From Bacteroidota bacterium (GTDB taxonomy: Bacteria; Bacteroidota; Bacteroidia; Palsa-965), in assembly GCA_021299855.1 (NCBI GenBank), contig JAJTEY010000002.1:11908-60703 (forward strand): 48,796 nt of DNA, written 5' to 3'. The notes under the pieces were generated by a model, which was given only the letters and a program-made list of their open reading frames with translations, did not search any database and was not told where the DNA came from. Positions 9,473 through 18,863 of this stretch are shown here, piece after piece. Every line of letters starts with the position of its first letter. The first letter of the stretch is position 1. The translations under genes were made by a program, and so were the position numbers.

Positions 9473-12400
9473 ATGAGGAATTGGTATTTGGTACGTATGC
9501 TGCTGGTGTGTTTCACGGTATTGTGGAGCGAACAGGGTCTTTCTGCTCAAACCGCCGGTTCCGAGGAAGAGGTTAAGAAGAAAGCTGCAGAACTTTTTGA
9601 AAAACAAGATTACGCCGCAGCATTTCCGTTGTATTCGCAACTCCTAGCGAACTATCCGAAAGACCCCAACTACAATTATCGTTTTGGCGTATGTATGCTA
9701 TATAGCAGCGCTGACAAAACCAAAGCGGTACCTTATTTAGAAACCGCATCTAACGATCCCTCTGCGGATAAAGATGTTTGGTATCATCTTGGGCGCGCTT
9801 ATCATCTGAATTATCGATTTGACGATGCAGTAAAATCATACACACGCTACAAAATATTAGCTGGAAAAAAGACGGCAGTAAAGATGCAAGTTGATAATCA
9901 GATTGCCATGTGCAACACTGGTAAAAAGTTGCTTAAAAGTATCACCGAACTCGGGGTGATTGAAAAGAAAGAATTACCTAAAGGTGATTTTTTCCGAACA
10001 TACGACTTAAAGGGATATAGCGGTCAGTTGATCGTTAAACCGGATGATTTCAAAACACAGTTGGATAAGAAAAAGAAAGAAACCTCTGTGATTGTTCTAA
10101 GCGGTGAGAAAAATGAATTGTATTTCTCGTCATTTGGAGATTCAGAAGACAGAGGAAAAGACATTTACGTAGTGCGTCGTTTGCCGAATGGAGGATGGAG
10201 TGTACCATATAATTTAGGTCCCGAAATTAATACTGAATTTGATGAGGATTACCCATTCCTGCACCCAAGTGGCAAGGTCTTATACTTTTGCTCTAAAGGT
10301 CACAACAGTATGGGTGGCTACGATATTTTTAGATCGGAATTAAATGAGGAAACTAACACGTGGCAAAAGCCTGTGAATATGGATTTTCCTATAAACTCCC
10401 CTGATGACGATATTCTCTTTATTACGGATTACGATGAAAAATCGGCTTGGTTTGCATCATCAAGAAGTTCTAAAAATGGTATGATGATGGTATATCATGT
10501 GCTTATTGAGCGGCGTCAGGCAACTGAAGTTGTAATTACAGGAACATTTAAAGGAGTGGAAAATGACCCTTCTAAAAAATCATCTATCATCGTTAAGAAT
10601 GCCGATAACGGTCAGATGGTAGGGATTTTTAAATCAAATGAACAAACCGGTTCATACTTCATCAATCTTCCCAACGACGGATCCAAATACACGTTTACAG
10701 TGGAAACCAATGGTGTTAACACGCAAACGGCCACAGTATTAATTCCACCTCAATACGAGATTAAACCGATTCGTCAGGAAATAGGATATACAGACGATAA
10801 TGGCGATCGTGTATTGTATATAAACACAACGTTTGACGATGATACTGCTTCGTTATCTCCGGAGTTTCTTGCAGGCAAAGCACAAATGAACAACACGGTT
10901 CCGGTTAACGAGAACTATGAGATTGTAGATGTAGGCAATCCTAATGCCGACAATAATCCGGATAATAATACAACCGATCCTGCGGATAATGTTCCTGTTT
11001 CCAACGATCCGGTTTCTAATCAGGAAGTAGTTGCAACGGCCAAGCAGGAAGCGGAAGATGCGCAAAAAGATGCTGTAACAGCGCAACAACAAGCTGATCG
11101 TGCGTATACTTATGCAACTGAAATAAACAAAGAAGCGAAGGCAAAACAAGCCGAAGCGGATAAAGCATTAGCCGCTGCACAAGCATTGCCTGAAGGACCT
11201 GAAAAACAAACTGCTTTGGCTGATGCAGCTCAGAAGCAAGCTGAAGCCAATGCAGCTCAGGCGCAAGCTGTAGCAGCGGTAACAGTTGCTAATGCGCTGG
11301 ACCAGGATGCGAAAACCCAAAAGCAGGAAGCAGACGCGGCTAACAAATACGCGAATACGTTGGATAAGGCTTTAATCAAGAATGACAAAGTGGCGATGGA
11401 TCAATTGCCGCAACAAGAACAGGAATTGCAGGCATTATCCACTGCACGACAAGAAGGTGCAAGCACTGCAGCAAACTATAAAGAGCAAGGCGACAAGAAG
11501 CAACAAGAATTGGATGCTGCTAAAACAGAACTACAGGATTTAAAAGAAGAAATTGTTCAAAGCCAACAAAAGATTGAGCAATTGCGTGCTGAAGAAGCGA
11601 AGGAAAAGGATCCTGACTTGAAGGCCGGTATTGCTGCACAAATTGAAGGTATTGAAGAAGATATCGCCGCCAACAACGATGATATAAAGAAACAAGAGAA
11701 GAAAGTGCAGCGTATCGAGAATGAATACAACGATGCGAATAACAAAGCACAAGCGGCTAACAATACCATTGCTCAGTCGCGCAACACGGAAATAGCTCTC
11801 GTAGCAACAAGTCCTGAAGCGAAGAAACAACTGGAGCAGGATATTAATACTTATCAGCAGTCAGCAATGGATGCCGGTGCGTTTCGTCCGGTCGCAGCAA
11901 CTAATCCGGCAGAAACAAAAACTATTCCTCCTGGTCCGATAGCTGATAACTCTCCTACCAACAATCAATCTGGAAATAACTCGAACAATCCATCGAACAC
12001 AAATGGCAGCAATTCGAATAAGCCGGTTGTAAATAACACAACACCAAATTCTCAAAATAACGGCAACAACAATCCGGCAAATAATTCAGGAAACAACAAT
12101 GCTAATCCGGTAACGAACAATACTACCAATTCAAACAATCCTCAGAATAACGGAGATAACAACCCTGTAAATAATTCAGGAAATAACGATGCTAATCCGG
12201 TAACCAACAATACTACCAATCCGAACAATCCGCAGAATAATGACAGCAATAATCCTGTAAACAACTCAGGTAATACTGATGGCAATCCCACGTCAAATAG
12301 CAACACCAATCCAAGCAATCCTCAGAATAACGGAAATAACAATCCTGTAAATAATTCAGGAAATAACGATACTAATCCGGTAACCAACAATACTAACATT

Positions 12401-15400
12401 CCGAATAATCCGCAGAATAATGCCAGCAATAATCCTGTAAATAATTCAGGTAATAATGATGCTAATCCTTTAACTGATAACAATTCCGACAATGGCAACT
12501 CTGACAGTAATATTTCGCCGCGTGAACAAGCAGATGCTGAATTTACTTCTCGTATCACTGCAATTGATACCATTAGCAATCCTTTAACAAAAGCAGAACA
12601 GGAAGCCCAAGTGAAAACGGAGTGGGCTGCATCAATAGACCAGGAGATTAAAGAGCAGAAAACGCAGTTAGCGAATACTAAGGACAAGGACGAGAAAGCA
12701 CAACTGAAAAATGAAATAGCACAGTTGGAACAACGAAGTGTGGCGTTGAAAAATGAAGCACGAACTGCTACCAATGTTGCGAAGCAGGAAGAGGAGAAAC
12801 AACAGCAAGAGCAGATTGTAGCAGCTAAAAATGCTCAGATAACTCAACCTGTAGATAATAATTTCACTACTAAGCAATCTGAGGTTGCGGCGATTTCTGA
12901 TCCAAAAGGGAAGGCAGAAGCGGAGCAGCAGTTGTACACCGATTGGGCTGATCAATTGGGTGCAGAAGCTGATAAGAAGGAACAAGCATTATCTAACACT
13001 AAAAACAAAAAGCAACAAGAGCAACTCAATCAGGAAATTTTTGTGTTGCGTAATGCGGAGGATGAAAAGCGCGCTGAAGCAGAAGCTGCCGGCGCCCGTG
13101 CGGAACAAGCCGCGCAAGTTGGTCCTGTTGCTGCAAATGAAACGCAGTCAAATACGAATGGCGTTGTTGAAGATAATGTGGTATTTGAAAACAATGCGGC
13201 AAAAGTTGCTATTACGAATCGTGATGAAAAACGTGAAGAAGCTAAAGAATTGCGTGCGAAACAGGATTCATTAACGCAGGCAGCGGCAAAAGCTCAGGGC
13301 GAAGAGAAAAATCGTTTGTTGCGTGAAGCGACAGCAGCGCAACGACAGGCGTGGGATAAAGAAGCAGAAGTATCTGCAGCCCAAGGTTCAGCAAACGATT
13401 CGCAGTACAATGAAAATGCTGCGCGTTTGAATGCAATGCAGACTAACGCATCGGGGAATAGTGATCCGGTCGTTGAAGTCGCGCGATTAAAGCAGGAAGA
13501 AGCAGATAACCTGATGAAACAGGCTGCTGCAGATAGAGCTGCTGCGGCACAAGCAACAGACCAATTTGCACGTAGTGAAAAGTTACGCAGTGCAGAGGAG
13601 AAAGAGCAACAGGCATTGTTAAAGCAACAAGAAGCAATTGTGGCATATCAAAAGGCCGGAGTGAGCGAAGCTGTAATTGCAAGCAATGCGAATCCAGCAA
13701 CGAATTCAAATTCGAACAATAATCCTGTTACCAACCCTGATAATAACGCTTCGAATAATCCGGTATCGAATACCAATCCGAACTCGACATCGCGTACAGT
13801 GATTAATCCTGTAACCGGTCAACCGTATAGTCCGGAGGAAATAACGGCCATCAAGAATTCTGAAGCTTACCAAGAATATAACGAGCGTAATGCTGAGGCG
13901 GTTGCTGCTAAACAAGAAGAACAGCAGACTGAACAAGCAGCTGCTGCGGCACAGCGAAGTGGTGATGGCAATATTGCCAAATCACAAGAGTTTGCAAGTA
14001 AAGCTGCCGATGAACAGAATCCGACACAACGCCAACAGTATTTGGATGAGTCGAAGCGTTACAATGAATTAGCGAAACAAGATTTCAAACGTCGCGATTC
14101 GTTGAACGATGAACTGGTTGGAATGCGCATAACGTCAGAACAGAAACAGAAGGAAGCGGATTTGTATTTGAACGAACTGGATAAAAATACCTATGATCAG
14201 GTTACTGCTGTTGCTAATTCGGAAATTCAGGCCAACCCAACAGCCAACAACGATCCAATTGCAAATACATCCAATTCACCTGCGAATACAAATACAAATA
14301 CAAACAACAGTTCGGCTAACGGAAATAATTCTAATCCAACAACCAATAACACGCCTGATTCTAACAACACTTCTCGTGTAGCAACTCAATTGCAGCCGGG
14401 TGAATCGTTCAGCATTCAACCTAATGCGGTAACTCCTGCAAGTATTAATGTAAACGCAAGCTTGCCGGAAGGTTTAGTATACAAAGTGCAAGTAGGTGCG
14501 TTCCGTAATCCGATTTCACCTGCAATATTTCAAGGCATTCAGCCATTAACAGGAGAACAAACTTCAAGCGGACTTACGCGTTATTTTGCCGGTGAATTCA
14601 AGGTGTTGACTACTGCAAACGCTGCGAAAAATGAAGTGCGAAGTCTGGGATACAGTGATGCATTTGTAGTTGCATTTTATAACGGTAAACGAATTTCACC
14701 GGCAGAAGCAGCGCGCATGTCGGGACAATCTGTGCCTAGCGATGCTGCACCAACAAGTAATACGCCTGTTGTAATGAATAACAATTCAAATATATCGAAT
14801 ACGCCAACAATCAATAACTCTCCTGCTACCAACACACCGACTGTTTCGAACAACACTCCAGCTAACAATGCAGATATTGCTCCGGCAACAGATGTAGCTG
14901 CGGTTCAAGGATTGTTTTATACGGTTCAGGTAGGAGTATTCTCACGTCCTGTTTCTCGCGGTCAGTTGTATAATTTAGATGGCTTATTCAGCGAACGCAC
15001 TGGCAATGGATATCTGCGTTATTCTGCGGGAAAATACAATAATGTTAATGCAGCAGTTAGTTCCAAAAACTCAATCAATCGTTTGGGTATCCGCGATGCA
15101 TTCGTTACGGCGTATTATAACGGAAAACGAATCACGCCGGATGAAGCACGTACTTTGGAAGCTCAGGGTATTCGTGCTGAAGGCAGTGCGGATGCAGGAA
15201 CAGATTCTCCCGTCAATCAGCCAGCCAATTCTACTAACAACTCTATTGCGATTAACGCACCTGCTAATAATAGTACCAACAATTCACCCGCTGTAAATAA
15301 TTCTCCATCACCTACAAATAGTGCTAATCCTTCTTCCAATAACTCATCGAACAATGCACCCTCAAATAATTTGCCGACAACTCCGGTTACAGCTCAGGGA

Positions 15401-15676
15401 ATTGTATTCAGTGTGCAAATGGGTGCATTCCGTGATGAAGTTCCGGTAGATATCGCTAACAAATATTTATTGTTTGCGGCGCGCGGTGTGAAAGCGTATT
15501 TGGATACCAAGTCGGGTTTAACTGTATACCAAATGGGGCAATTTCAATCTTATGAAGAAGCAGTTGCGTTGAAAGAAGAAGCCATTTCCAAAGGACTCGG
15601 CGATTCGTTCGTCGTAGCCTGGAATAACGGAGAAAAAATCAGCACGGAAGAAGCATTACGTTTATTGGGCAAGTAA
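9473..15676 (+). CDS. Giant TPR/PD40 envelope protein with Asn-rich linkers and three SPOR-like domains
   Basis: A 2067-residue exported protein. In order: signal peptide (about 1-25), TPR-like helices (about 30-160), PD40 beta-propeller repeats (about 200-345, with GKDIYVVRR and GHNSMGGYDIFRSEL), a carboxypeptidase-regulatory-like segment, long Ala/Glu/Gln/Lys coiled-coil stretches alternating with Asn-rich linkers, a five-copy 30-residue repeat (861-1010), and three SPOR-like domains (about 1667-1745, 1813-1892, 1976-2064), each opening V-x-V/S-Q-V/M-G-x-F and closing with DAFV or DSFV plus NGKRI or NGEKI. SPOR domains bind peptidoglycan denuded of stem peptides. I infer a periplasm-spanning scaffold tethering an outer-membrane complex to the wall. 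The frame also has GTG at 9458; ATG 9473 gives the better signal peptide. It overlaps the DUF1653 gene by one base. Confidence 0.85.
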   Translation: MRNWYLVRMLLVCFTVLWSEQGLSAQTAGSEEEVKKKAAELFEKQDYAAAFPLYSQLLANYPKDPNYNYRFGVCMLYSSADKTKAVPYLETASNDPSADKDVWYHLGRAYHLNYRFDDAVKSYTRYKILAGKKTAVKMQVDNQIAMCNTGKKLLKSITELGVIEKKELPKGDFFRTYDLKGYSGQLIVKPDDFKTQLDKKKKETSVIVLSGEKNELYFSSFGDSEDRGKDIYVVRRLPNGGWSVPYNLGPEINTEFDEDYPFLHPSGKVLYFCSKGHNSMGGYDIFRSELNEETNTWQKPVNMDFPINSPDDDILFITDYDEKSAWFASSRSSKNGMMMVYHVLIERRQATEVVITGTFKGVENDPSKKSSIIVKNADNGQMVGIFKSNEQTGSYFINLPNDGSKYTFTVETNGVNTQTATVLIPPQYEIKPIRQEIGYTDDNGDRVLYINTTFDDDTASLSPEFLAGKAQMNNTVPVNENYEIVDVGNPNADNNPDNNTTDPADNVPVSNDPVSNQEVVATAKQEAEDAQKDAVTAQQQADRAYTYATEINKEAKAKQAEADKALAAAQALPEGPEKQTALADAAQKQAEANAAQAQAVAAVTVANALDQDAKTQKQEADAANKYANTLDKALIKNDKVAMDQLPQQEQELQALSTARQEGASTAANYKEQGDKKQQELDAAKTELQDLKEEIVQSQQKIEQLRAEEAKEKDPDLKAGIAAQIEGIEEDIAANNDDIKKQEKKVQRIENEYNDANNKAQAANNTIAQSRNTEIALVATSPEAKKQLEQDINTYQQSAMDAGAFRPVAATNPAETKTIPPGPIADNSPTNNQSGNNSNNPSNTNGSNSNKPVVNNTTPNSQNNGNNNPANNSGNNNANPVTNNTTNSNNPQNNGDNNPVNNSGNNDANPVTNNTTNPNNPQNNDSNNPVNNSGNTDGNPTSNSNTNPSNPQNNGNNNPVNNSGNNDTNPVTNNTNIPNNPQNNASNNPVNNSGNNDANPLTDNNSDNGNSDSNISPREQADAEFTSRITAIDTISNPLTKAEQEAQVKTEWAASIDQEIKEQKTQLANTKDKDEKAQLKNEIAQLEQRSVALKNEARTATNVAKQEEEKQQQEQIVAAKNAQITQPVDNNFTTKQSEVAAISDPKGKAEAEQQLYTDWADQLGAEADKKEQALSNTKNKKQQEQLNQEIFVLRNAEDEKRAEAEAAGARAEQAAQVGPVAANETQSNTNGVVEDNVVFENNAAKVAITNRDEKREEAKELRAKQDSLTQAAAKAQGEEKNRLLREATAAQRQAWDKEAEVSAAQGSANDSQYNENAARLNAMQTNASGNSDPVVEVARLKQEEADNLMKQAAADRAAAAQATDQFARSEKLRSAEEKEQQALLKQQEAIVAYQKAGVSEAVIASNANPATNSNSNNNPVTNPDNNASNNPVSNTNPNSTSRTVINPVTGQPYSPEEITAIKNSEAYQEYNERNAEAVAAKQEEQQTEQAAAAAQRSGDGNIAKSQEFASKAADEQNPTQRQQYLDESKRYNELAKQDFKRRDSLNDELVGMRITSEQKQKEADLYLNELDKNTYDQVTAVANSEIQANPTANNDPIANTSNSPANTNTNTNNSSANGNNSNPTTNNTPDSNNTSRVATQLQPGESFSIQPNAVTPASINVNASLPEGLVYKVQVGAFRNPISPAIFQGIQPLTGEQTSSGLTRYFAGEFKVLTTANAAKNEVRSLGYSDAFVVAFYNGKRISPAEAARMSGQSVPSDAAPTSNTPVVMNNNSNISNTPTINNSPATNTPTVSNNTPANNADIAPATDVAAVQGLFYTVQVGVFSRPVSRGQLYNLDGLFSERTGNGYLRYSAGKYNNVNAAVSSKNSINRLGIRDAFVTAYYNGKRITPDEARTLEAQGIRAEGSADAGTDSPVNQPANSTNNSIAINAPANNSTNNSPAVNNSPSPTNSANPSSNNSSNNAPSNNLPTTPVTAQGIVFSVQMGAFRDEVPVDIANKYLLFAARGVKAYLDTKSGLTVYQMGQFQSYEEAVALKEEAISKGLGDSFVVAWNNGEKISTEEALRLLGK
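12053..12502 (+). repeat. Five-copy 90-bp in-frame tandem repeat
   Basis: Units start at 12053, 12143, 12233, 12323 and 12413, exactly 90 bp apart, each encoding about 30 residues of the type QNN-x-NNP-x-NNSGN-x-x-x-NP-x-x-NNT. The last unit degenerates near 12480. It forms part of an Asn/Pro/Ser/Gly linker in the giant SPOR protein. Copies differ by several substitutions but not by indels, so the reading frame is kept. Confidence 0.9.
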
Positions 15677-15888
15677 TGAAAACAGTTACTCCCGGAAAGT
15701 ATCTCCACTACAAAGGCAACTATTACGTTGTTATCGACATTGCTACACATTCTGAAACGGATGAACAATTGGTAGTCTATCGCCGTGAAGATGATATGCG
15801 CTTATGGGTTCGTCCTTTAACCATGTTTGTGGAAACAGTGCACACTGACGCAGGAACGGTTCCCCGTTTTAAAAAGGTTTCCGACTAG
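15676..15888 (+). CDS. DUF1653 domain protein
   Basis: A 70-residue protein that is almost entirely one DUF1653 domain: PGKYLHYKGNYYVVIDIATHSE, then QLVVYRREDDMRLWVRPLTMFVE. The family is small, cytoplasmic and of unknown function. The start ATG at 15676 overlaps the stop of the giant SPOR protein gene (TAATG), which suggests translational coupling. It is followed by the clpS promoter and clpS. Confidence 0.88.
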   Translation: MKTVTPGKYLHYKGNYYVVIDIATHSETDEQLVVYRREDDMRLWVRPLTMFVETVHTDAGTVPRFKKVSD

Positions 15889-15903
15889 CATTTGTCTTTT
15901 ACT

Positions 15904-15911
15904 TATCTTTG
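15904..15911 (+). promoter_or_regulatory. Bacteroidota -7 promoter box for clpS (TATCTTTG)
   Basis: TATCTTTG is a full match to TAnnTTTG, 16 nt before the clpS ATG at 15928. It supports 15928 as the start rather than the in-frame TTG at 15892, which would lie upstream of the promoter box. Confidence 0.55.
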
Positions 15912-15927
15912 TAAAAATCATTCAGCC

Positions 15928-16212
15928 ATGTTTCAGTTAAGTACTCAAACTCAGGAAGAAACCCTCGTATTGGTTAAAGAAAAAACCGAAGAGCGTTATG
16001 ATTTGGTGTTATATAATGACGACGTCAATACGTTTGATCATGTCATTCAATCATTAATTGAAATTTGTAAACACGACGTAATACAAGCGGAGCAGTGTAC
16101 ATTACTGGTTCATTATAAAGGTAAGTGCGGTGTAAAAGTTGGTTCGTACAAAGAATTGCGTCCGATGTGTGAAGCGTTCCTGGATCGTGGCATCTCTGCC
16201 ACTATTGAATAA
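15928..16212 (+). CDS. clpS: ATP-dependent Clp protease adaptor ClpS
   Basis: A 94-residue adaptor that binds N-degron substrates and hands them to the Clp ATPase. The core motif DLVLYNDDVNTFDHVI and the EQCTLLVHYKGKCGVKVGSY segment are characteristic, with the D-D near the N-terminal end of the fold and the His in the HYKGKC stretch. The start ATG at 15928 (MFQLSTQTQEE) gives the usual family length and lies 16 nt after a good promoter box. It is followed 7 nt later by the M48 protease gene, so both are probably on one mRNA. Confidence 0.93.
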   Translation: MFQLSTQTQEETLVLVKEKTEERYDLVLYNDDVNTFDHVIQSLIEICKHDVIQAEQCTLLVHYKGKCGVKVGSYKELRPMCEAFLDRGISATIE

Positions 16213-16219
16213 TAGTATC

Positions 16220-17020
16220 ATGATGAAATTACGAATCGTTGCCGCCTTTGCTATTGCGGTCATGCTATGGTCTTGCTCAAAAGTTCCTATTACCAACAGA
16301 AGACAGTTTCACTTGCTTCCGGAGTCGGAATTAATAACTATGGCGAATACGGAATACACTAAGTTTCTCGCAACGAAAACTAAAGTACCGGATACGGACC
16401 CGAATGCCATAATGGTTAAAAAAATCGGTAACGATATTCGCACTGCGATTACTAATTATCTCACCAAACAAAAGATACAAAAGCGTGTTGCCGGATACAA
16501 ATGGGAATTCAATTTGGTGCAGGACAATGCCGTAAATGCATGGTGCATGCCAGGTGGAAAAGTCGTGGTGTATACGGGATTATTACCGGTAACGAAAGAT
16601 CAAAACGGATTAGCAGTAGTTATGGGTCATGAAGTGGCACACGCTATTGCGCGTCATGGTAACGAACGTATGAGTCAGCAGCTGGCCATTCAAACCGGAG
16701 GATCTGTACTTGCGGTTGCTATGCAGAAACAGCCGCAGGTAACACAACAAGTCTTCAATCAGGCGTATGGCATTGGTTCTTCATTGGGTGCATTAGCTTA
16801 TTCGCGTAAGCACGAAACTGAAGCGGACAAATTAGGATTGTGCTTTATGGCAATGGCGGGTTACGATCCCAATCATGCGGTTCCATTCTGGCAACGTATG
16901 GCAGATGCGGGAAGCGGAGCAAACCTGCAAATCCTAAGCACACACCCGAGCGATGCACAGCGCATCAAAGACATCAAAGCGTTTCTTCCTACGGCTTTGA
17001 AATATTACAAGAAGAGCTAG
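16220..17020 (+). CDS. M48 family metalloprotease, lipoprotein
   Basis: A 266-residue zinc protease anchored by lipid: the signal sequence ends in the lipobox LWSC (Cys at about residue 20). The HEVAH motif (HExxH) provides two zinc ligands and the catalytic Glu, and ETEADKLG supplies the third ligand. The C-terminal STHPSDAQRI is typical of the LoiP/BepA type of periplasmic quality-control proteases. ATG 16220 or 16223 is the start (MMKLRI); the long upstream open frame belongs to clpS in another frame. It sits 7 nt after clpS and ends 2 nt before the convergent rlmD stop. Confidence 0.93.
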   Translation: MMKLRIVAAFAIAVMLWSCSKVPITNRRQFHLLPESELITMANTEYTKFLATKTKVPDTDPNAIMVKKIGNDIRTAITNYLTKQKIQKRVAGYKWEFNLVQDNAVNAWCMPGGKVVVYTGLLPVTKDQNGLAVVMGHEVAHAIARHGNERMSQQLAIQTGGSVLAVAMQKQPQVTQQVFNQAYGIGSSLGALAYSRKHETEADKLGLCFMAMAGYDPNHAVPFWQRMADAGSGANLQILSTHPSDAQRIKDIKAFLPTALKYYKKS

Positions 17021-17022
17021 TA

Positions 17023-18426
17023 TCAATTTATTTCCAGCAACACAACATTTTCCACATGATGTGTTTGCGGAAACATATCTACCGGTTGAACTTTGGTAAC
17101 GTGATATTTTTCGCAGATAATAGCCAAATCACGCGCTTGTGAGGCCGGATTACAGCTGACATACACAATACGTTTTGCACCGCTATCTCTTAAACAGACC
17201 GCTACATCCGGATGCATTCCTGCTCGTGGAGGATCAGTGATGATGACGTCAGGTTGACCATTTTCCGCCATAAATTCGGCAGTAAACATATCCTTCATAT
17301 CTGCAGCATAAAATGTGCAATTGCTGATATTGTTCAACGACGCGTTCATCTTAGCATCTTCAATAGCTGCAGGTACAAGTTCAACCCCAATTACTTTTTT
17401 CGCGGATCGGGACACAAATTGAGCAATCGTACCCGTGCCGGTATACAAGTCATACACGATCTCTTCTCCTGTCAAACCTGCGTAATCACGAGTAATTTTA
17501 TACAATTCATAGGCTTGCGCTGAACTGGTCTGATAAAATGATTTAGGTCCCACACGAAAGCGAAGTCCTTCCATTTCCTCCATGATATGATCCTTGCCGG
17601 CGAAAACATATACATCCAAATCGAAAAACGTATCGTTGCCTTTCGGATTGATAATGTATAACAATGAAGTAACCTCAGAAAATTCAGCGTGAATAGCTTG
17701 CATGACTTGATCAATATTGGTTTGATCATTGCCAAAAAACATAACGATTACCATGGATTCTCCGGTTGATGATGTGCGCACAATGAGCGAACGCATCATT
17801 CCGGTATGATTGCGAATATCGAAATAGGGGATTTGATGGGCTGACGTATACTGACGGACAAATTTCCTCACACGTTCGCTGAAGTCTCCCTGAAGATGAC
17901 ATTCTTTCAAATCCAGCACCTTGTCAAACGCGCCCGAAATATGGAATCCCATGCCACCGCGATCGTCAAAAGCAATTCCGGATTTAACTTCTTCCGTAGT
18001 TAACCAACGTTTGTTCGAAAAGCCGAAGTCCAAACGATTCCTGTAATTATAAATGTGCCGGGCTCCGACAATGGATTGTATTTCCGGAACATCAAGTTTA
18101 CCGATACGCACCAATTGATCATGCACTTGTTGTTGCTTAAATTTCAATTGATGTTCGTATTGCAAATGCTGCCATTTACAACCGCCGCATGTTCCAAAGT
18201 GCCCGCAAACAGGAGTTGTGCGGGTAGGTGATTGCTCGTGAAATTGTACCACCCTGCCTTCCAGAAAACGACGATGTTTTTTGATGATTTGAATATCGGC
18301 CACATCGCCCGGCACAGCACCGGAAATAAATACCACTTGATTATTGATTCGTGCTATGGCTTTGCCTTCCGCAGAAACTGCTGTTATTTCAACGCGCTCA
18401 TGTACAGGCTGTGTTTTCAACTTCAT
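17023..18426 (-). CDS. rlmD: 23S rRNA (uracil-5-)-methyltransferase, RlmD/RumA type
   Basis: A 467-residue TrmA/RumA-family enzyme making 5-methyluridine in 23S rRNA. An N-terminal TRAM-like domain (about 1-65) is followed by Fe-S cysteines in CGHFGTCGGCKWQ with one upstream or downstream partner, the SAM motif VYDLYTGTGTIAQFV, DPPRAGMHPDV, and the catalytic cysteine in VSCNPASQARDL. The frame is open to 18504 but has ATG 18426 (MKLKTQPVHERVEI) 4 nt after a perfect TACATTTG box, which I take as the start. Rlm target (U1939 or another) cannot be read off. Convergent with the M48 gene with a 2-nt gap, divergent from the small membrane protein. Confidence 0.92.
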   Translation of the reverse strand: MKLKTQPVHERVEITAVSAEGKAIARINNQVVFISGAVPGDVADIQIIKKHRRFLEGRVVQFHEQSPTRTTPVCGHFGTCGGCKWQHLQYEHQLKFKQQQVHDQLVRIGKLDVPEIQSIVGARHIYNYRNRLDFGFSNKRWLTTEEVKSGIAFDDRGGMGFHISGAFDKVLDLKECHLQGDFSERVRKFVRQYTSAHQIPYFDIRNHTGMMRSLIVRTSSTGESMVIVMFFGNDQTNIDQVMQAIHAEFSEVTSLLYIINPKGNDTFFDLDVYVFAGKDHIMEEMEGLRFRVGPKSFYQTSSAQAYELYKITRDYAGLTGEEIVYDLYTGTGTIAQFVSRSAKKVIGVELVPAAIEDAKMNASLNNISNCTFYAADMKDMFTAEFMAENGQPDVIITDPPRAGMHPDVAVCLRDSGAKRIVYVSCNPASQARDLAIICEKYHVTKVQPVDMFPQTHHVENVVLLEIN

Positions 18427-18430
18427 GCCG

Positions 18431-18438
18431 CAAATGTA
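18431..18438 (-). promoter_or_regulatory. Bacteroidota -7 promoter box for rlmD (TACATTTG)
   Basis: On the minus strand TACATTTG is followed by 4 nt and then the rlmD ATG. In this phylum transcription begins a few bases after this box, so the mRNA probably starts at or next to the start codon. Confidence 0.55.
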
Positions 18439-18471
18439 ACGGGAAATGCGGGAATCGCTTATCTTGTTATC

Positions 18472-18813
18472 ATGGAAAGTACACCGCTGCCCACATTGAA
18501 GCAATTTTTCTTTCGCTCTTTGATGTGGAACTTATTGTTCACATTGACTTTTGCTATTATACTCCTGGTGTGCTTTGAACAATACACAAGTTTAAAGGCA
18601 AGTCGTAGTACATTTTTGTGGAATATCGCTTCATTGCCGGTTGCTGCAACACATTCCGTGCTGCTCGTATTGTTTATGATTCGTCGCTTTCGAAACAAGC
18701 ATTACCGTTACGGACTTTGGTTCTTGTTTCACGCCATCCTCAATGTGCTGGTTACTTCCGGATTATTCTTCGTTCTTTCCGCTTTCGGATGGACGTTTTT
18801 ATTAAGTAAATAG
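18472..18813 (+). CDS. Small integral membrane protein, unknown
   Basis: A 113-residue protein with about three hydrophobic spans ([31 protein letters not shown] and the C-terminal [16 protein letters not shown]) joined by a basic loop ([11 protein letters not shown]). No catalytic motif and no recognised family. The ATG at 18472 is preceded 4 nt upstream by TATCTTGT, a weak promoter-like box. The frame stays open upstream only because it reads across the divergent rlmD gene. It lies 50 nt before rocD. Confidence 0.65.
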   Translation: MESTPLPTLKQFFFRSLMWNLLFTLTFAIILLVCFEQYTSLKASRSTFLWNIASLPVAATHSVLLVLFMIRRFRNKHYRYGLWFLFHAILNVLVTSGLFFVLSAFGWTFLLSK

Positions 18814-18833
18814 CCTATTTCAGGGCTTCTCCG

Positions 18834-18841
18834 TATCTTTA
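18834..18841 (+). promoter_or_regulatory. Candidate -7 box for rocD (TATCTTTA)
   Basis: TATCTTTA is one base from TAnnTTTG and lies 22 nt before the rocD ATG in the 50-nt gap after the small membrane protein gene. Confidence 0.35.
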
Positions 18842-18863
18842 TGCCGCATTAATTCATAACAAC

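Noticed and set aside
12053-12502. Possible CRISPR array because of regular repeats
   Set aside because: The repeats are 90 bp with no unique spacers, in frame and encode an Asn-rich linker; no cas genes are nearby.
10853-14868. Many long open frames on the minus strand and other plus frames inside the giant SPOR gene
   Set aside because: They are shadows of low-complexity Asn/Gln/Ala/Glu codons; no signal, motif or promoter supports them.
18427-18504. Extended rlmD start at 18504
   Set aside because: The extension lies upstream of the TACATTTG box and enters the divergent membrane-protein gene; MKLKTQPVHERVEI fits the family.
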